NCBI GenBank assembly: GCA_014695295.1
Contig: JACJNY010000079.1
Location: 44,320-108,319, forward strand
Source: Microcoleus sp. FACHB-61
GTDB taxonomy: Bacteria; Cyanobacteriota; Cyanobacteriia; Cyanobacteriales; Microcoleaceae
DNA length: 64,000 nt
Direction of reading: 5' to 3'
Shown: positions 45,738 through 54,358 of the stretch, piece by piece
Layout: every line of letters starts with the position of its first letter
Numbering within the stretch: the stretch's first letter is position 1
The notes under the pieces: model-generated
What the model was told of the DNA's origin: nothing
Databases searched by the model: none
What the model saw: only the letters and a program-made list of their open reading frames with translations
Made by a program: the position numbers and the translations under genes

Positions 45738-45846
45738 GAAGGAAGAGGGAAGAAGGAAGAAGGAAGAAGGAAGAAGGAAGAAGGATGAGGGATGAATGAT
45801 GAAGGAAGAAGGATGAGGGATGAATGATGAAGGAAGAAGGATGAGG
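45738..45846. repeat. GGAAGAA purine microsatellite
   Basis: Tandem GGAAGAA and GGATGAG/GAATGAT units fill the space between the dnaJ start and the four-helix-bundle gene. The complementary pyrimidine tract lies on the other side of that gene (46336-46380), so the gene is bracketed in inverted orientation. Confidence 0.8.
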
Positions 45847-45848
45847 TT

Positions 45849-46199
45849 TTATCCTTGTAGTTTGTTGATTGTACTGACAATTAATCGTGTGAGTTCATCT
45901 GCTTCTTTGATAACTGGTGAGATTTTTTCTGGTGCTGCTAACCCTACTCTTTCAGAAATCACTAGATGAGTATCCAGTTCTCTGAGCGAACCGAGAGCTA
46001 TTCGCAAATATCGAATATACTCTTGTCTAGTAACACGCCCATATCCCTCCGCAATGTTAGCTGGTACTGATACAGATGCACGGCGAATTTGACTGGTAAT
46101 ACCATAAATTTCAGACGAATGAAAACATTTAGTTAATTCGTAGCAAAGTTGACAAAGATAAATACCCCGCTGCCAGATGTATTGTTCTCTATGGGTCAT
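45849..46199 (-). CDS. Four-helix-bundle protein (23S rRNA intervening-sequence protein family)
   Basis: A 116-residue all-helical protein of the S23/IVP family, the same fold as Avd of diversity-generating retroelements. Diagnostic stretches are LCYELTKCFHSSEIYGITSQ, the RRASVSVPANIAEGYGR turn and the final helix ADELTRLIVSTINKL. In some bacteria the gene lies inside 23S rRNA; in cyanobacteria free copies are common and unexplained. Here it sits between dnaK and dnaJ, flanked by inverted microsatellites, as if inserted. No reverse transcriptase or variable repeat is nearby, so a retroelement role is not supported. Confidence 0.85.
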   Translation of the reverse strand: MTHREQYIWQRGIYLCQLCYELTKCFHSSEIYGITSQIRRASVSVPANIAEGYGRVTRQEYIRYLRIALGSLRELDTHLVISERVGLAAPEKISPVIKEADELTRLIVSTINKLQG

Positions 46200-46335
46200 A
46201 CAACATAATTTTCTCCTTACTTATCATAGTAATCTTTATCTAATTCAAAGAAGTCTAGTGTAGGAGAGGAGAAAGAAAGGAACCCAGAAGAATTAGGAAA
46301 AGAGCCGTCACAAATTCTCTGCTGAAAATCCGCTA

Positions 46336-46380
46336 TTTTCCTTCTTCCTTCTTCCCTCTTCCTTCTTCCTTCTTCCTTCA
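46336..46380. repeat. CCTTCTT pyrimidine microsatellite
   Basis: Tandem CCTTCTT and CCCTCTT units directly abut the stop codon of dnaK. They are the inverted counterpart of the tract at 45738-45846. Confidence 0.8.
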
Positions 46381-46381
46381 A

Positions 46382-48514
46382 TTAGAGCCAATCGTCGTCG
46401 TCATCCCAATCGTCGCTTTGATTTTGATAAGGGCGAGTGGGGCGATTAGCACTGCTTCTACGATCGCCCATACGATCGCCCATACGATCGCCCATACGAT
46501 CGCCCATACGATCGCCCATGCGATCGCCCATGCGATCGCCGGTGCGATCGTAGGGGCGATCGGGAATTGGATCGACAGTCGATCGCCTGTACGGTTTAGC
46601 ATTGGTATAATAGCTGCTGTCATCGCTGCGCCGCTTGGTACCGTCGCCCGTAAAAGTCCGCTTCACAGACTCAAAGAAATCGTCATCATCGTCATCCATC
46701 GCAAACGCGGAAACTTCTCGGCTCAAATCGTAAAGAGCATCTTGCAAATCCGAACCAACTTGGTCAACTCCCCGTTCATCATTGCGTTCCAAACTGTCTC
46801 GCAATTCCCGAATTAAAGTTTCAATTCGCTGGCGGCTTCTTTGAGCAAACTGCATTCCGCGATCGAGCGCCACCTCTCGCAACTGCCGCTCCGCTTGATA
46901 AGCTAAAGCTTCAGCGCGATTGCGTTTTTCTACCCTTTCCCGCTGCAACTTATCAGCTTGAGCAAACTGTTCCGCATCGCGAATCATTTGATTCACTTCC
47001 TGCTGAGTCAGCGTCGAAGCACCTTGCACAGTAATGCTTTGTTCCCTGCCGGTAGTTTTGTCCAAAGCAGTCACAAGCAGCATCCCGTTAGCATCAATAT
47101 CAAAAGCTACTTGCACCTGCGGAATCCCTCGCGGCGCCGGCGGAATTCCCGTGAGTTTAAACCGTCCCAAAGACTTATTATCTCTGCCTAATTCCCGTTC
47201 CCCTTGGATCACGTGAATTTCTACCACAGTTTGGTTGTTTTCAGCAGTCGAAAAAATGTCCGATCGCCTGACGGGAATAGTAGTATTCCGAGGAATCAGT
47301 TTTTTCATCACCCCGCCGATCGTTTCCAAACCCAGCGACAGCGGCGTCACATCCAACAGCAGCACATCGCGGACCTCGCCTCCCAAAATCCCCGCCTGAA
47401 TTGCTGCTCCCACCGCCACAACTTCATCGGGATTTACATTTTGATTCGGCTCTTTATCAATCAAGTTGCGAACAACTTCCTGCACCAAAGGAATGCGAGT
47501 CGAACCGCCGACTAGCACAACTTCATCAATGCGAGAAGGACTCAAACTTGCATCAGCCAAAGCTTGTTTCACCGGACGCCGCAGCCGCTGCACCAAATCT
47601 GTGCACAGCCCCTCAAATTGGCCGCGAGTTAGTCGCGTTTCCAGATGCAAAGGCCCGTCTTCGTTCGCATCGATAAACGGCAAATTAATCTCGGTGACAC
47701 CGACTCCCGACAGCTCAATCTTGGCTTTTTCTGCCGCTTCGATCAAGCGCTGCAAAGCTTGGCGGTTGCGTCGCAAATCAATTCCTTCTTTTTCTAAGAA
47801 TTGTTCTGCCAACCAATCCACAATTTTGGAGTCAAAATCATTGCCGCCCAATTGAGTGTCGCCGCTAGTTGCTTTGACTTCAAATACTCCGTCTCCCACG
47901 TCTAAAATCGACACATCAAAAGTACCGCCGCCCAAATCAAACACTAAAATAGTTTGACTTTCTCGCCTGTCCAAGCCGTAAGCCAAAGAAGCCGCTGTCG
48001 GCTCATTTAAAATCCGCTTGACATCAAGTCCGGCAATTCGTCCAGCATCCCGCGTCGCCTGTCGCTGCGAGTCGTTGAAATAAGCGGGAACAGTAATTAC
48101 AGCCCCCGTCACCTCTTGTCCCAGATAGCGGCTGGCTTCATCGGCCAGTTTCCGCAAAACCATCGCCGAAATTTCCTCTGGGGCAAAATCTTTTTTCAGG
48201 CGGGGACACTTGATTTTGATGTTCCCGTTTTCGTCGCGGCGAGTTGTGTAAGGGACGCGCTTTGATTCTGGAGTCAGTTCGGTATATTTGCGTCCGATGT
48301 ACCGCTTGACGGCGTAAAACGTGTTTTGCGGGTTGAGAACAGTCTGGCGTCTCGCCATCTGTCCGACAAGGCGTTCTCCTTCCTTTGTGAAAGCGACTAC
48401 CGAGGGAGTTGTGCGCATCCCTTCTGCATTGGCAATCACAACCGGTTTGCCGCCTTCCATGACGGCTACTACTGAGTTTGTTGTTCCGAGGTCAATGCCA
48501 ACTACTTTACCCAT
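46382..48514 (-). CDS. dnaK: Hsp70 chaperone DnaK with repetitive C-terminal tail
   Basis: A 710-residue Hsp70. The nucleotide-binding domain has GIDLGTTNSVVAV, LGGGTFDVSILDVG and VGGSTRIPLVQE. The substrate domain starts with PLSLGLETIGG. The lid and a long acidic tail follow. The tail contains six to seven copies of RMGD (12-base units CGATCGCCCATA, HIP1 core) and ends in DDWDDDDDWL, not the usual EEVD-like tail. It works with the DnaJ encoded downstream and a nucleotide exchange factor not in this window. An AGGAG site (48526-48530 complement) supports the ATG. No CIRCE operator is visible upstream. Confidence 0.97.
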   Translation of the reverse strand: MGKVVGIDLGTTNSVVAVMEGGKPVVIANAEGMRTTPSVVAFTKEGERLVGQMARRQTVLNPQNTFYAVKRYIGRKYTELTPESKRVPYTTRRDENGNIKIKCPRLKKDFAPEEISAMVLRKLADEASRYLGQEVTGAVITVPAYFNDSQRQATRDAGRIAGLDVKRILNEPTAASLAYGLDRRESQTILVFDLGGGTFDVSILDVGDGVFEVKATSGDTQLGGNDFDSKIVDWLAEQFLEKEGIDLRRNRQALQRLIEAAEKAKIELSGVGVTEINLPFIDANEDGPLHLETRLTRGQFEGLCTDLVQRLRRPVKQALADASLSPSRIDEVVLVGGSTRIPLVQEVVRNLIDKEPNQNVNPDEVVAVGAAIQAGILGGEVRDVLLLDVTPLSLGLETIGGVMKKLIPRNTTIPVRRSDIFSTAENNQTVVEIHVIQGERELGRDNKSLGRFKLTGIPPAPRGIPQVQVAFDIDANGMLLVTALDKTTGREQSITVQGASTLTQQEVNQMIRDAEQFAQADKLQRERVEKRNRAEALAYQAERQLREVALDRGMQFAQRSRQRIETLIRELRDSLERNDERGVDQVGSDLQDALYDLSREVSAFAMDDDDDDFFESVKRTFTGDGTKRRSDDSSYYTNAKPYRRSTVDPIPDRPYDRTGDRMGDRMGDRMGDRMGDRMGDRMGDRRSSANRPTRPYQNQSDDWDDDDDWL

Positions 48515-48830
48515 GCGTCAGTTGTCTCCTGTGGCGTTGTGTGTAGCCTTTTCAATATAAGCGTTAAGTATGATTGCATTTATTGTACCGCGTCGAGAAG
48601 CGGGGGCTGCGGGGGGATTGCCTCACTTTGGTCAAGTGGCTGGGGTTGGCTGGGTGCGATCGCTCTGCTGGTGGATCTGCGATCGCCTTTAGGAGTAGGA
48701 GTGTCAACTTGGGAAAGCCGTGTATGTCCATCTTTAGAGAGCCAAAAAAAGTTGAGAATTGATTAACTACTGCCTTTTGCTAAACTAAAAGCAGCTAGCA
48801 GGATTGTTGAGCGAACAGGAACATAAAAAT
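48515..48830. other. Divergent promoter region of dnaK and the FAD enzyme gene
   Basis: This 316-base spacer has GC-rich middle sequence (a run near 48600-48620) and HIP1 sites. No open frame looks coding. Promoters of both genes should lie here, but only a TACAAT-like hexamer on the dnaK side is visible, and it is not convincing. Confidence 0.5.
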
Positions 48831-50081
48831 ATGACTGTCAACTCTGTTCAAAATTCAGAAGCCTGTCAAGAACACTCGATCGTTGACGTGCAGCAGACAA
48901 GCTGCTGCATTGTGGGAGGTGGGCCGGCAGGTGCTGTTTTAGCATTACTTTTAGCGCGGCAAAACATTCCAGTCATGCTGCTAGAAGTACACAAAGATTT
49001 CGATCGAGAATTTCGTGGCGATACGCTGCATCCGTCAGTAATGGAAATTATGGAGCAATTGGGTTTAGCAGCACAATTGCTGGAATGGCCCCATACAAAA
49101 ATGCGCCAACTCACTATCCAAGCTGCTGGAAATACCGCCACACTCGTAGATTTGGCTTGTCTCAAAACCAAGTATCCTTACATCACTATCCTTCCCCAAG
49201 TCAAGTTTCTCGAATTCATCACTGCCCAAGCGCAGCGCTACCCCAGTTTTCAGCTAGTAATGGGAGCTAATGTCCAAGAAACGATTGTAGAAAATGGGGT
49301 TGTGTGCGGAATTCGATACCGGGGACGCGGGGGATGGCATGAAGTACGATCGACCCTCACTGTCGGTGCAGACGGTCGCTTTTCCCGCCTCCGCCAATTA
49401 GCAGGTTTTGAACCGATTAAAACTTCCCCGCCGATGGATGTCCTTTGGTTTCGTTTGCCGCGCAGTCCCCATGATGTCCAAGATTTCGGCGTGGGAGGTC
49501 GAGCTGTTGGAGGTCATTTATTAGCCATAATTGACCGCTTGGATTATTGGCAACTCGGTTACATTATTCTCAAAGGCAGCTATCAGAAATTGCGCGAATC
49601 AGGAATAGAAGCTTTGCAAAAATCTGTTGCTGAATTAGCACCAGAATTTGCAGATAGGGTCGAGCAACTGAAAGATTGGTCGCAAATTTCTTTTCTGTCG
49701 GTAGAATCGAGTCGCCTTCCCCGCTGGTATCGTCCCGGTTTGCTCTTAATTGGGGATGCCGCTCATGTCATGTCGCCCGTCGGCGGTGTGGGAATTAACT
49801 ATGCTATTCAAGATGCTGTCGTCGCGGCCAATGTACTCAGCGCGTCCCTGAAAAATAATCACTTGCATCTGTGGGATTTGGCAGAGGTGCAGCGACAGCG
49901 GGAGTTGCCCACACGCATCATTCAAGCATTTCAGTCGTTTGTACAGGAGCGAATTATTAAAGGGGCATTAGATACCAATCGACCGTTTACACCGCCACTT
50001 TTGTTGCAGTTACCAATTTTGCGAAATATTCCAGCGCGATTAATTGGTTTTGGATTAAACCGGGTTCGGGTGCGAAATTAA
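48831..50081 (+). CDS. FAD-dependent aromatic-ring/UbiH-type monooxygenase
   Basis: A 416-residue flavoprotein of the para-hydroxybenzoate hydroxylase family, which uses NAD(P)H and oxygen to hydroxylate a substrate. The dinucleotide-binding start is IVGGGPAGAVLALLLARQ (about residues 26-43). The RGDTLHPSVMEIM loop and the second FAD motif LIGDAAHVMSPVGGVGIN (about 302-319) follow. The ATG at 48831 is preceded by AGGA ten bases upstream; the TTG at 48804 is less likely. No substrate-specific neighbours are present, so quinone, polyketide or other aromatic substrates remain open. Confidence 0.8.
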   Translation: MTVNSVQNSEACQEHSIVDVQQTSCCIVGGGPAGAVLALLLARQNIPVMLLEVHKDFDREFRGDTLHPSVMEIMEQLGLAAQLLEWPHTKMRQLTIQAAGNTATLVDLACLKTKYPYITILPQVKFLEFITAQAQRYPSFQLVMGANVQETIVENGVVCGIRYRGRGGWHEVRSTLTVGADGRFSRLRQLAGFEPIKTSPPMDVLWFRLPRSPHDVQDFGVGGRAVGGHLLAIIDRLDYWQLGYIILKGSYQKLRESGIEALQKSVAELAPEFADRVEQLKDWSQISFLSVESSRLPRWYRPGLLLIGDAAHVMSPVGGVGINYAIQDAVVAANVLSASLKNNHLHLWDLAEVQRQRELPTRIIQAFQSFVQERIIKGALDTNRPFTPPLLLQLPILRNIPARLIGFGLNRVRVRN

Positions 50082-50121
50082 TCAGATACACCAATCCTAA
50101 ATATAGAGGTAGAATGACGCA

Positions 50122-50145
50122 CGGGTGGTCAGAAACCGGGTTTTT
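50122..50145 (+). repeat. 24-base repeat (left copy), inverted relative to 54314-54337
   Basis: CGGGTGGTCAGAAACCGGG followed by TTTTT is the exact reverse complement of 54314-54337. It lies 47 bases upstream of the helicase start. The AGAAACCGGGTTTTT core also appears at 54264 and, degenerate, near 17392-17455, so it is a dispersed element. Confidence 0.8.
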
Positions 50146-50192
50146 TGACGAAAATCTTTCGCACTCACCCATAATATAACAGAGGAAACCCA

Positions 50193-53100
50193 GTGCCACG
50201 CATTTTTGACAACATTGAACTGCCGCTGCTACCAGCATTGCGAGACACCATTAAACTCTCCTATCGGGCAGATTTTTGTGTGGGCTATTTCAATCTTCGG
50301 GGATGGCGGAGAATTGGCGATTTAATAGAAGCATATATGGGAAACCAAGGAGCCTGCTGTCGCCTTTTGGTGGGAATGCAAAGTTTGCCGATCGATGAAT
50401 TAAATGCTAGTTTTAGCCTAATTTCCCATCACGGGGGGATTGACAATAATGCCATTATTCGGCTCAAAAAACGGATGGCTGAGGAATTTCGCCACCAGTT
50501 GACAATAGGAGCTCCCAATGATATCGATGAAGCCGGATTACGCAGGTTAAGCTATCAGATAAAAACCGGAAAAGTTATTGTTAAATTATTTTTAGCTTAT
50601 CCACTGCACGCTAAACTATATCTCGTTCACCGTCACGATCCCAACAGTCCGATCGTCGGTTTTTTGGGCAGCAGCAATCTGACTTTATCGGGACTATCGA
50701 AACAAGGGGAATTGAATATTGATATTTTAGATTTTGATGCTTGTAATAAGTTGCAAAAATGGTTTGACGATCGCTGGGAAGAATATGGCTGTGTTGATAT
50801 TTCCAAAGAACTTGCAGAAATTATCGATCGCAGTTGGGCGAGAGCCGAACTAATTCCACCTTATCACATCTATCTCAACATTGTCTATCATTTGTCGCGC
50901 GAGGCGATCGCAGGTATTGCTGAGTTTCAGATTCCCCGCGATTTTAAGGGTTTATTTAAATTTCAAGAAGAAGCGGTTAAGCTAGCCGCCCGTCACATTA
51001 CCAAACGGGGAGGCGTGATTATTGGCGACGTTGTAGGGTTGGGCAAAACTTTAGTCGGTACGGCGATCGCCAAAATTTTACAAGAAGACTGTCTCTTGGA
51101 AACCCTGATTATTTGTCCCAAAAACTTGGTAAAAATGTGGCAGGAATATGCAGATAACTTTCGCCTGCTTGCGAAAGTATTATCGATCAGTCTGGTACAG
51201 CAAGAATTGCCAGAATTGCGCCGCTATCGAGTTGTGTTAATTGATGAAAGTCACAACCTCCGAAACCGAGAAGGCAAGCGATATCGAGCGATTCAAGAAT
51301 ATATTGCAATCAACGAAAGTAAATGTATTTTGCTTTCAGCAACTCCCTACAACAAAACCTATTTAGATTTATCTTCTCAGTTGCGGCTGTTTATTCCTGA
51401 AGACCAAAATTTAGGACTGCGGCCCGAAGCTTTGCTGAATCAATTGGGCGGAGGCAGTCAAGGAGAGTTAGAATTTATTAAGCGGCATCAATGTTCCGTG
51501 CGCTCTTTAGCTGCTTTTGAAAAAAGCGAACATCCTGATGATTGGCGAGATTTGATGAAGCGCTACATGGTGAGACGCACTCGCTCGTTTATCAAAGAAA
51601 ATTATGCGGAAACTGACGCAGAGAAGGGGCGCAAATATTTAGAATTTGCCGATCGCACGCGCTCCTATTTTCCCGATCGCCTTCCAAAAACTATTAAGTT
51701 TTCTTCGGAACTCTCAGCAGCTAAATCCCATACGCAGCTTGATTTTGAACAAATTGTCGAAGTCATCAATGCACTAAATCTGCCGCGTTACGGACTCGGA
51801 AATTACATTGCCAAAAAACCCAAACAAAAGCCGACTGAAGCAGAAGAACGGCAGTTAAATGCCTTATTCCGTGGGGGTCGTCGGTTAATGGGATTTTCGC
51901 GGACAAACTTGTTTAAGCGCCTAGAAAGCAGCGGCAGTGCCTTTATTCAGTCGATCGAGCGCCACATCCTGCGGAATTTTATCTATTTATATGCGATCGA
52001 CCACAACTGCGATATTCCGATCGGCACTCAGGATGCAGACTTGTTGGATACCCGCAACAGCGATGAAGATGCTGATTCAGTGGTGGTTAGCAGTTTTGAA
52101 AGCGAAGAAATCGAAGATGATGCGGCCGAAGTTTTAGATATAGAAGCCCAATTACTGTTAAACGAAAAGAGTTTTAAACAGCGCGCAGAAGTAGTTTATC
52201 AAGAATATCAAACGCGCTATAAACGCAGGTTTAAATGGCTAAAATCTGACTTCTTTGATACCAAGAATTTAAAACGGGATTTGCTAGCCGATGCCCACTG
52301 TCTGATTAAAGTATTGCAAACTTGCGGTGCATGGCATTCTCAACCAGATGAAAAGTTAGCAGCTTTGGTCAAATTGCTCACAGAAACTCACCCCCATGAG
52401 AAAGTATTAATTTTTACTCAGTTTGCCGATACAGTCCGCTATATAACTGATAATTTAACTGCCCTAAATATTGCGGGCGTTGCATCGGTGACAGGTAAAT
52501 CAAAAGACCCCACCGAGCTCACATTCCGGTTTAGTCCGGCTAGCAGCGGCAAGCGCGAAGAAATCTCCCCAGAACAAGAATTGCGGGTCTTAATTGCCAC
52601 CGATATCCTGAGTGAAGGTCACAACTTGCAAGACAGTGCGATTATCGTTAATTATGACTTACCTTGGGCAATTATTCGGTTAATTCAGCGGGCGGGAAGG
52701 GTGGACAGAATCGGTCAAAAAGCTGAGCAGATTTTGTGTTATTCATTCTTGCCGGATGAAGGAGTCGATCGCATTATCAACCTGCGCGAAAGACTGCGCC
52801 GACGCTTGCAAGAAAATGCCGAAGTTGTCGGAACTGACGAGACATTTTTTGAGGATGACTCACCTCAAGTCATTCTCGATATTTACAATGAAAAATCCGG
52901 GATTTTAGATGGCGAAGAAGATGCCGAAGTTGACTTAACATCCGAAGCTTTTCAAATCTGGAAAAATGCCACTGACAACAACCCAACTTTGAAAAAAACG
53001 ATTGAGTCAATGCCAAATGTAGTTTATTCAACTCGCAATCATACTCCCGCACCCTTGCAACCCGAAGGAGTTTTATTGTACATGAAAACCGCCGAGGGAA

Positions 53101-53591
53101 ATGATTCGTTAATTTGGGTCGATCGCGATGGCAATAGCGTTACTCAATCGCAACTGGCCATTTTAAGAATTGCCGCCTGCGACGAAGCGACACCAGCAAT
53201 TCCCAGAGACAAACAGCATCACGAATTAGTCACAAAAGGTGCAGAGTTGATAGCAGAAGAAGAGTTAACAGCAGGCGGACAATTGGGCCGGCCTTCCGGG
53301 GCCCGGTTCCGAACCTATGAACGTTTGAAGAGTTACGCCCAGTCCATGCGCGGTACAATATTTGCATCCGATGAATTGGCAAAAGCAATTGATGAAATTT
53401 ATCGCTATCCCCTGCGCCAGTCGGCAATTGACACGTTAAATCGGCAGTTAAAAAGCGGTATTGGCGATCGACAATTAGCAGAATTAGTCGTGGGTTTGCG
53501 GATGGATGACCGTTTGTGTATAGTTAATGAAGACGAAGACAAACGGGAACCCATGATTATTTGTTCTTTAGGCTTGTTTCAGGAGAAATAA
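50193..53591 (+). CDS. PLD-domain SNF2-family helicase, probable anti-phage or restriction component
   Basis: A 1132-residue protein with a GTG start at 50193 and GAGGA six bases upstream. Residues about 1-200 form a phospholipase D-like nuclease domain: HAKLYL (H139, K141) with FLGSSNLTLSG. The catalytic Asp is not at the classical spacing. Residues about 255-900 form a SNF2/RapA-type translocase: Walker A GDVVGLGKT (278-286), DESH (351-354), SATPYNK (382), the motif V region TDILSEGHNLQ and motif VI QRAGRVDRIGQ (about 831). The C-terminal 200 residues are unassigned. DrmD of DISARM and similar helicases have this core. It is followed by a Uma2 nuclease and a DNA methyltransferase on the same strand. 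Confidence 0.85.
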   Translation: MPRIFDNIELPLLPALRDTIKLSYRADFCVGYFNLRGWRRIGDLIEAYMGNQGACCRLLVGMQSLPIDELNASFSLISHHGGIDNNAIIRLKKRMAEEFRHQLTIGAPNDIDEAGLRRLSYQIKTGKVIVKLFLAYPLHAKLYLVHRHDPNSPIVGFLGSSNLTLSGLSKQGELNIDILDFDACNKLQKWFDDRWEEYGCVDISKELAEIIDRSWARAELIPPYHIYLNIVYHLSREAIAGIAEFQIPRDFKGLFKFQEEAVKLAARHITKRGGVIIGDVVGLGKTLVGTAIAKILQEDCLLETLIICPKNLVKMWQEYADNFRLLAKVLSISLVQQELPELRRYRVVLIDESHNLRNREGKRYRAIQEYIAINESKCILLSATPYNKTYLDLSSQLRLFIPEDQNLGLRPEALLNQLGGGSQGELEFIKRHQCSVRSLAAFEKSEHPDDWRDLMKRYMVRRTRSFIKENYAETDAEKGRKYLEFADRTRSYFPDRLPKTIKFSSELSAAKSHTQLDFEQIVEVINALNLPRYGLGNYIAKKPKQKPTEAEERQLNALFRGGRRLMGFSRTNLFKRLESSGSAFIQSIERHILRNFIYLYAIDHNCDIPIGTQDADLLDTRNSDEDADSVVVSSFESEEIEDDAAEVLDIEAQLLLNEKSFKQRAEVVYQEYQTRYKRRFKWLKSDFFDTKNLKRDLLADAHCLIKVLQTCGAWHSQPDEKLAALVKLLTETHPHEKVLIFTQFADTVRYITDNLTALNIAGVASVTGKSKDPTELTFRFSPASSGKREEISPEQELRVLIATDILSEGHNLQDSAIIVNYDLPWAIIRLIQRAGRVDRIGQKAEQILCYSFLPDEGVDRIINLRERLRRRLQENAEVVGTDETFFEDDSPQVILDIYNEKSGILDGEEDAEVDLTSEAFQIWKNATDNNPTLKKTIESMPNVVYSTRNHTPAPLQPEGVLLYMKTAEGNDSLIWVDRDGNSVTQSQLAILRIAACDEATPAIPRDKQHHELVTKGAELIAEEELTAGGQLGRPSGARFRTYERLKSYAQSMRGTIFASDELAKAIDEIYRYPLRQSAIDTLNRQLKSGIGDRQLAELVVGLRMDDRLCIVNEDEDKREPMIICSLGLFQEK

Positions 53592-53658
53592 TTAATTTAG
53601 GACTAATGAGAGTTAGGATGTATAATGAACGATAGCTTTATTTTAAGAGTAAAGATGT

Positions 53659-54228
53659 ATGACGCTATCAATTGAGCCTCAATCCAAGCTTTCTCTGGCA
53701 GCATTTTTAAATTTACCAGAAACAGAACCGGCGAGTGAATACATCGACGGTAAAGTTTATCAGAAACCGATGCCTCAAGGAAAACATAGTCTGATTCAAA
53801 CTGAGTTTCCCTCTACGATTAATCAGCAGGGTAAAGCCAGAAAACTCGCTTTAGCTTTGACTGAGTTACGCTGCACATTTGGGGGACGTTCTTTAGTGCC
53901 AGATATTGCGGTTTTTGAATGGTCTCGCATCCCAGTTGATGAGAATGGAGAAATTGCTAATCGATTTGAAAGTCATCCCGATTGGGTGATTGAAATTCTT
54001 TCACCAGAACAGTCTCCCAATCGTGTAATTAACAAGATTATTTTTTCGATCCAGCACCAAACCAAATTAGGTTGGTTCATCGATCCTCACGATCGCTCTA
54101 TCATGGTATTTCAACCGAATCAGTTGCCAGAGGTCAAGTATGATAGCGATATGTTACCGATTCTCAATGTATTGAGCGATTGGCAAGTGCGAGTTGCAGA
54201 TATTTTTAGTTTTTTACAAGTTAATTAA
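53659..54228 (+). CDS. Uma2-family PD-(D/E)XK nuclease-like protein
   Basis: A 189-residue protein of the Uma2 family (DUF820), a PD-(D/E)xK-fold group expanded in cyanobacteria. Visible elements are SEYIDGKVYQKPMPQGKHS (the early Glu), the LVPDIAVFEW strand (the Asp) and WVIEILSPEQSPNRVINKI, with the Glu and a following Lys. The order fits the nuclease core. No activity has been firmly shown for most family members. It starts 67 bases after the helicase and may be co-transcribed, or may be a separate insertion within the locus, because Uma2 genes are scattered widely in these genomes. Confidence 0.8.
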   Translation: MTLSIEPQSKLSLAAFLNLPETEPASEYIDGKVYQKPMPQGKHSLIQTEFPSTINQQGKARKLALALTELRCTFGGRSLVPDIAVFEWSRIPVDENGEIANRFESHPDWVIEILSPEQSPNRVINKIIFSIQHQTKLGWFIDPHDRSIMVFQPNQLPEVKYDSDMLPILNVLSDWQVRVADIFSFLQVN

Positions 54229-54263
54229 TCCAGTAGCGTCTTTCTGATTTATCGACTGCGCCC

Positions 54264-54337
54264 AAGAAACCGGGTTTTTTCCGAGATTAAAGGCTATCAA
54301 CCAGTATTCTCGCAAAAACCCGGTTTCTGACCACCCG
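54264..54337. repeat. Inverted AGAAACCGGGTTTTT pair, including the right 24-base copy
   Basis: AAGAAACCGGGTTTTTT (54264-54280) faces AAAAACCCGGTTTCT (54314-54328) and could form a terminator-like hairpin between Uma2 and the methyltransferase gene. Positions 54314-54337 are the exact inverse of 50122-50145. Confidence 0.8.
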
Positions 54338-54358
54338 CTTCTTCCTTCATATATAACT

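Noticed and set aside
45731..45880. N-terminal extension of DnaJ
   Set aside because: The extra codons translate a microsatellite; the J domain begins at the ATG at 45730.
45849..46199. Diversity-generating retroelement accessory (Avd-like)
   Set aside because: No reverse transcriptase, template repeat or variable repeat is present in the window.
46461..46555. Regular 12-base repeats resembling iterons
   Set aside because: They lie inside dnaK, in frame, and encode the RMGD tail.
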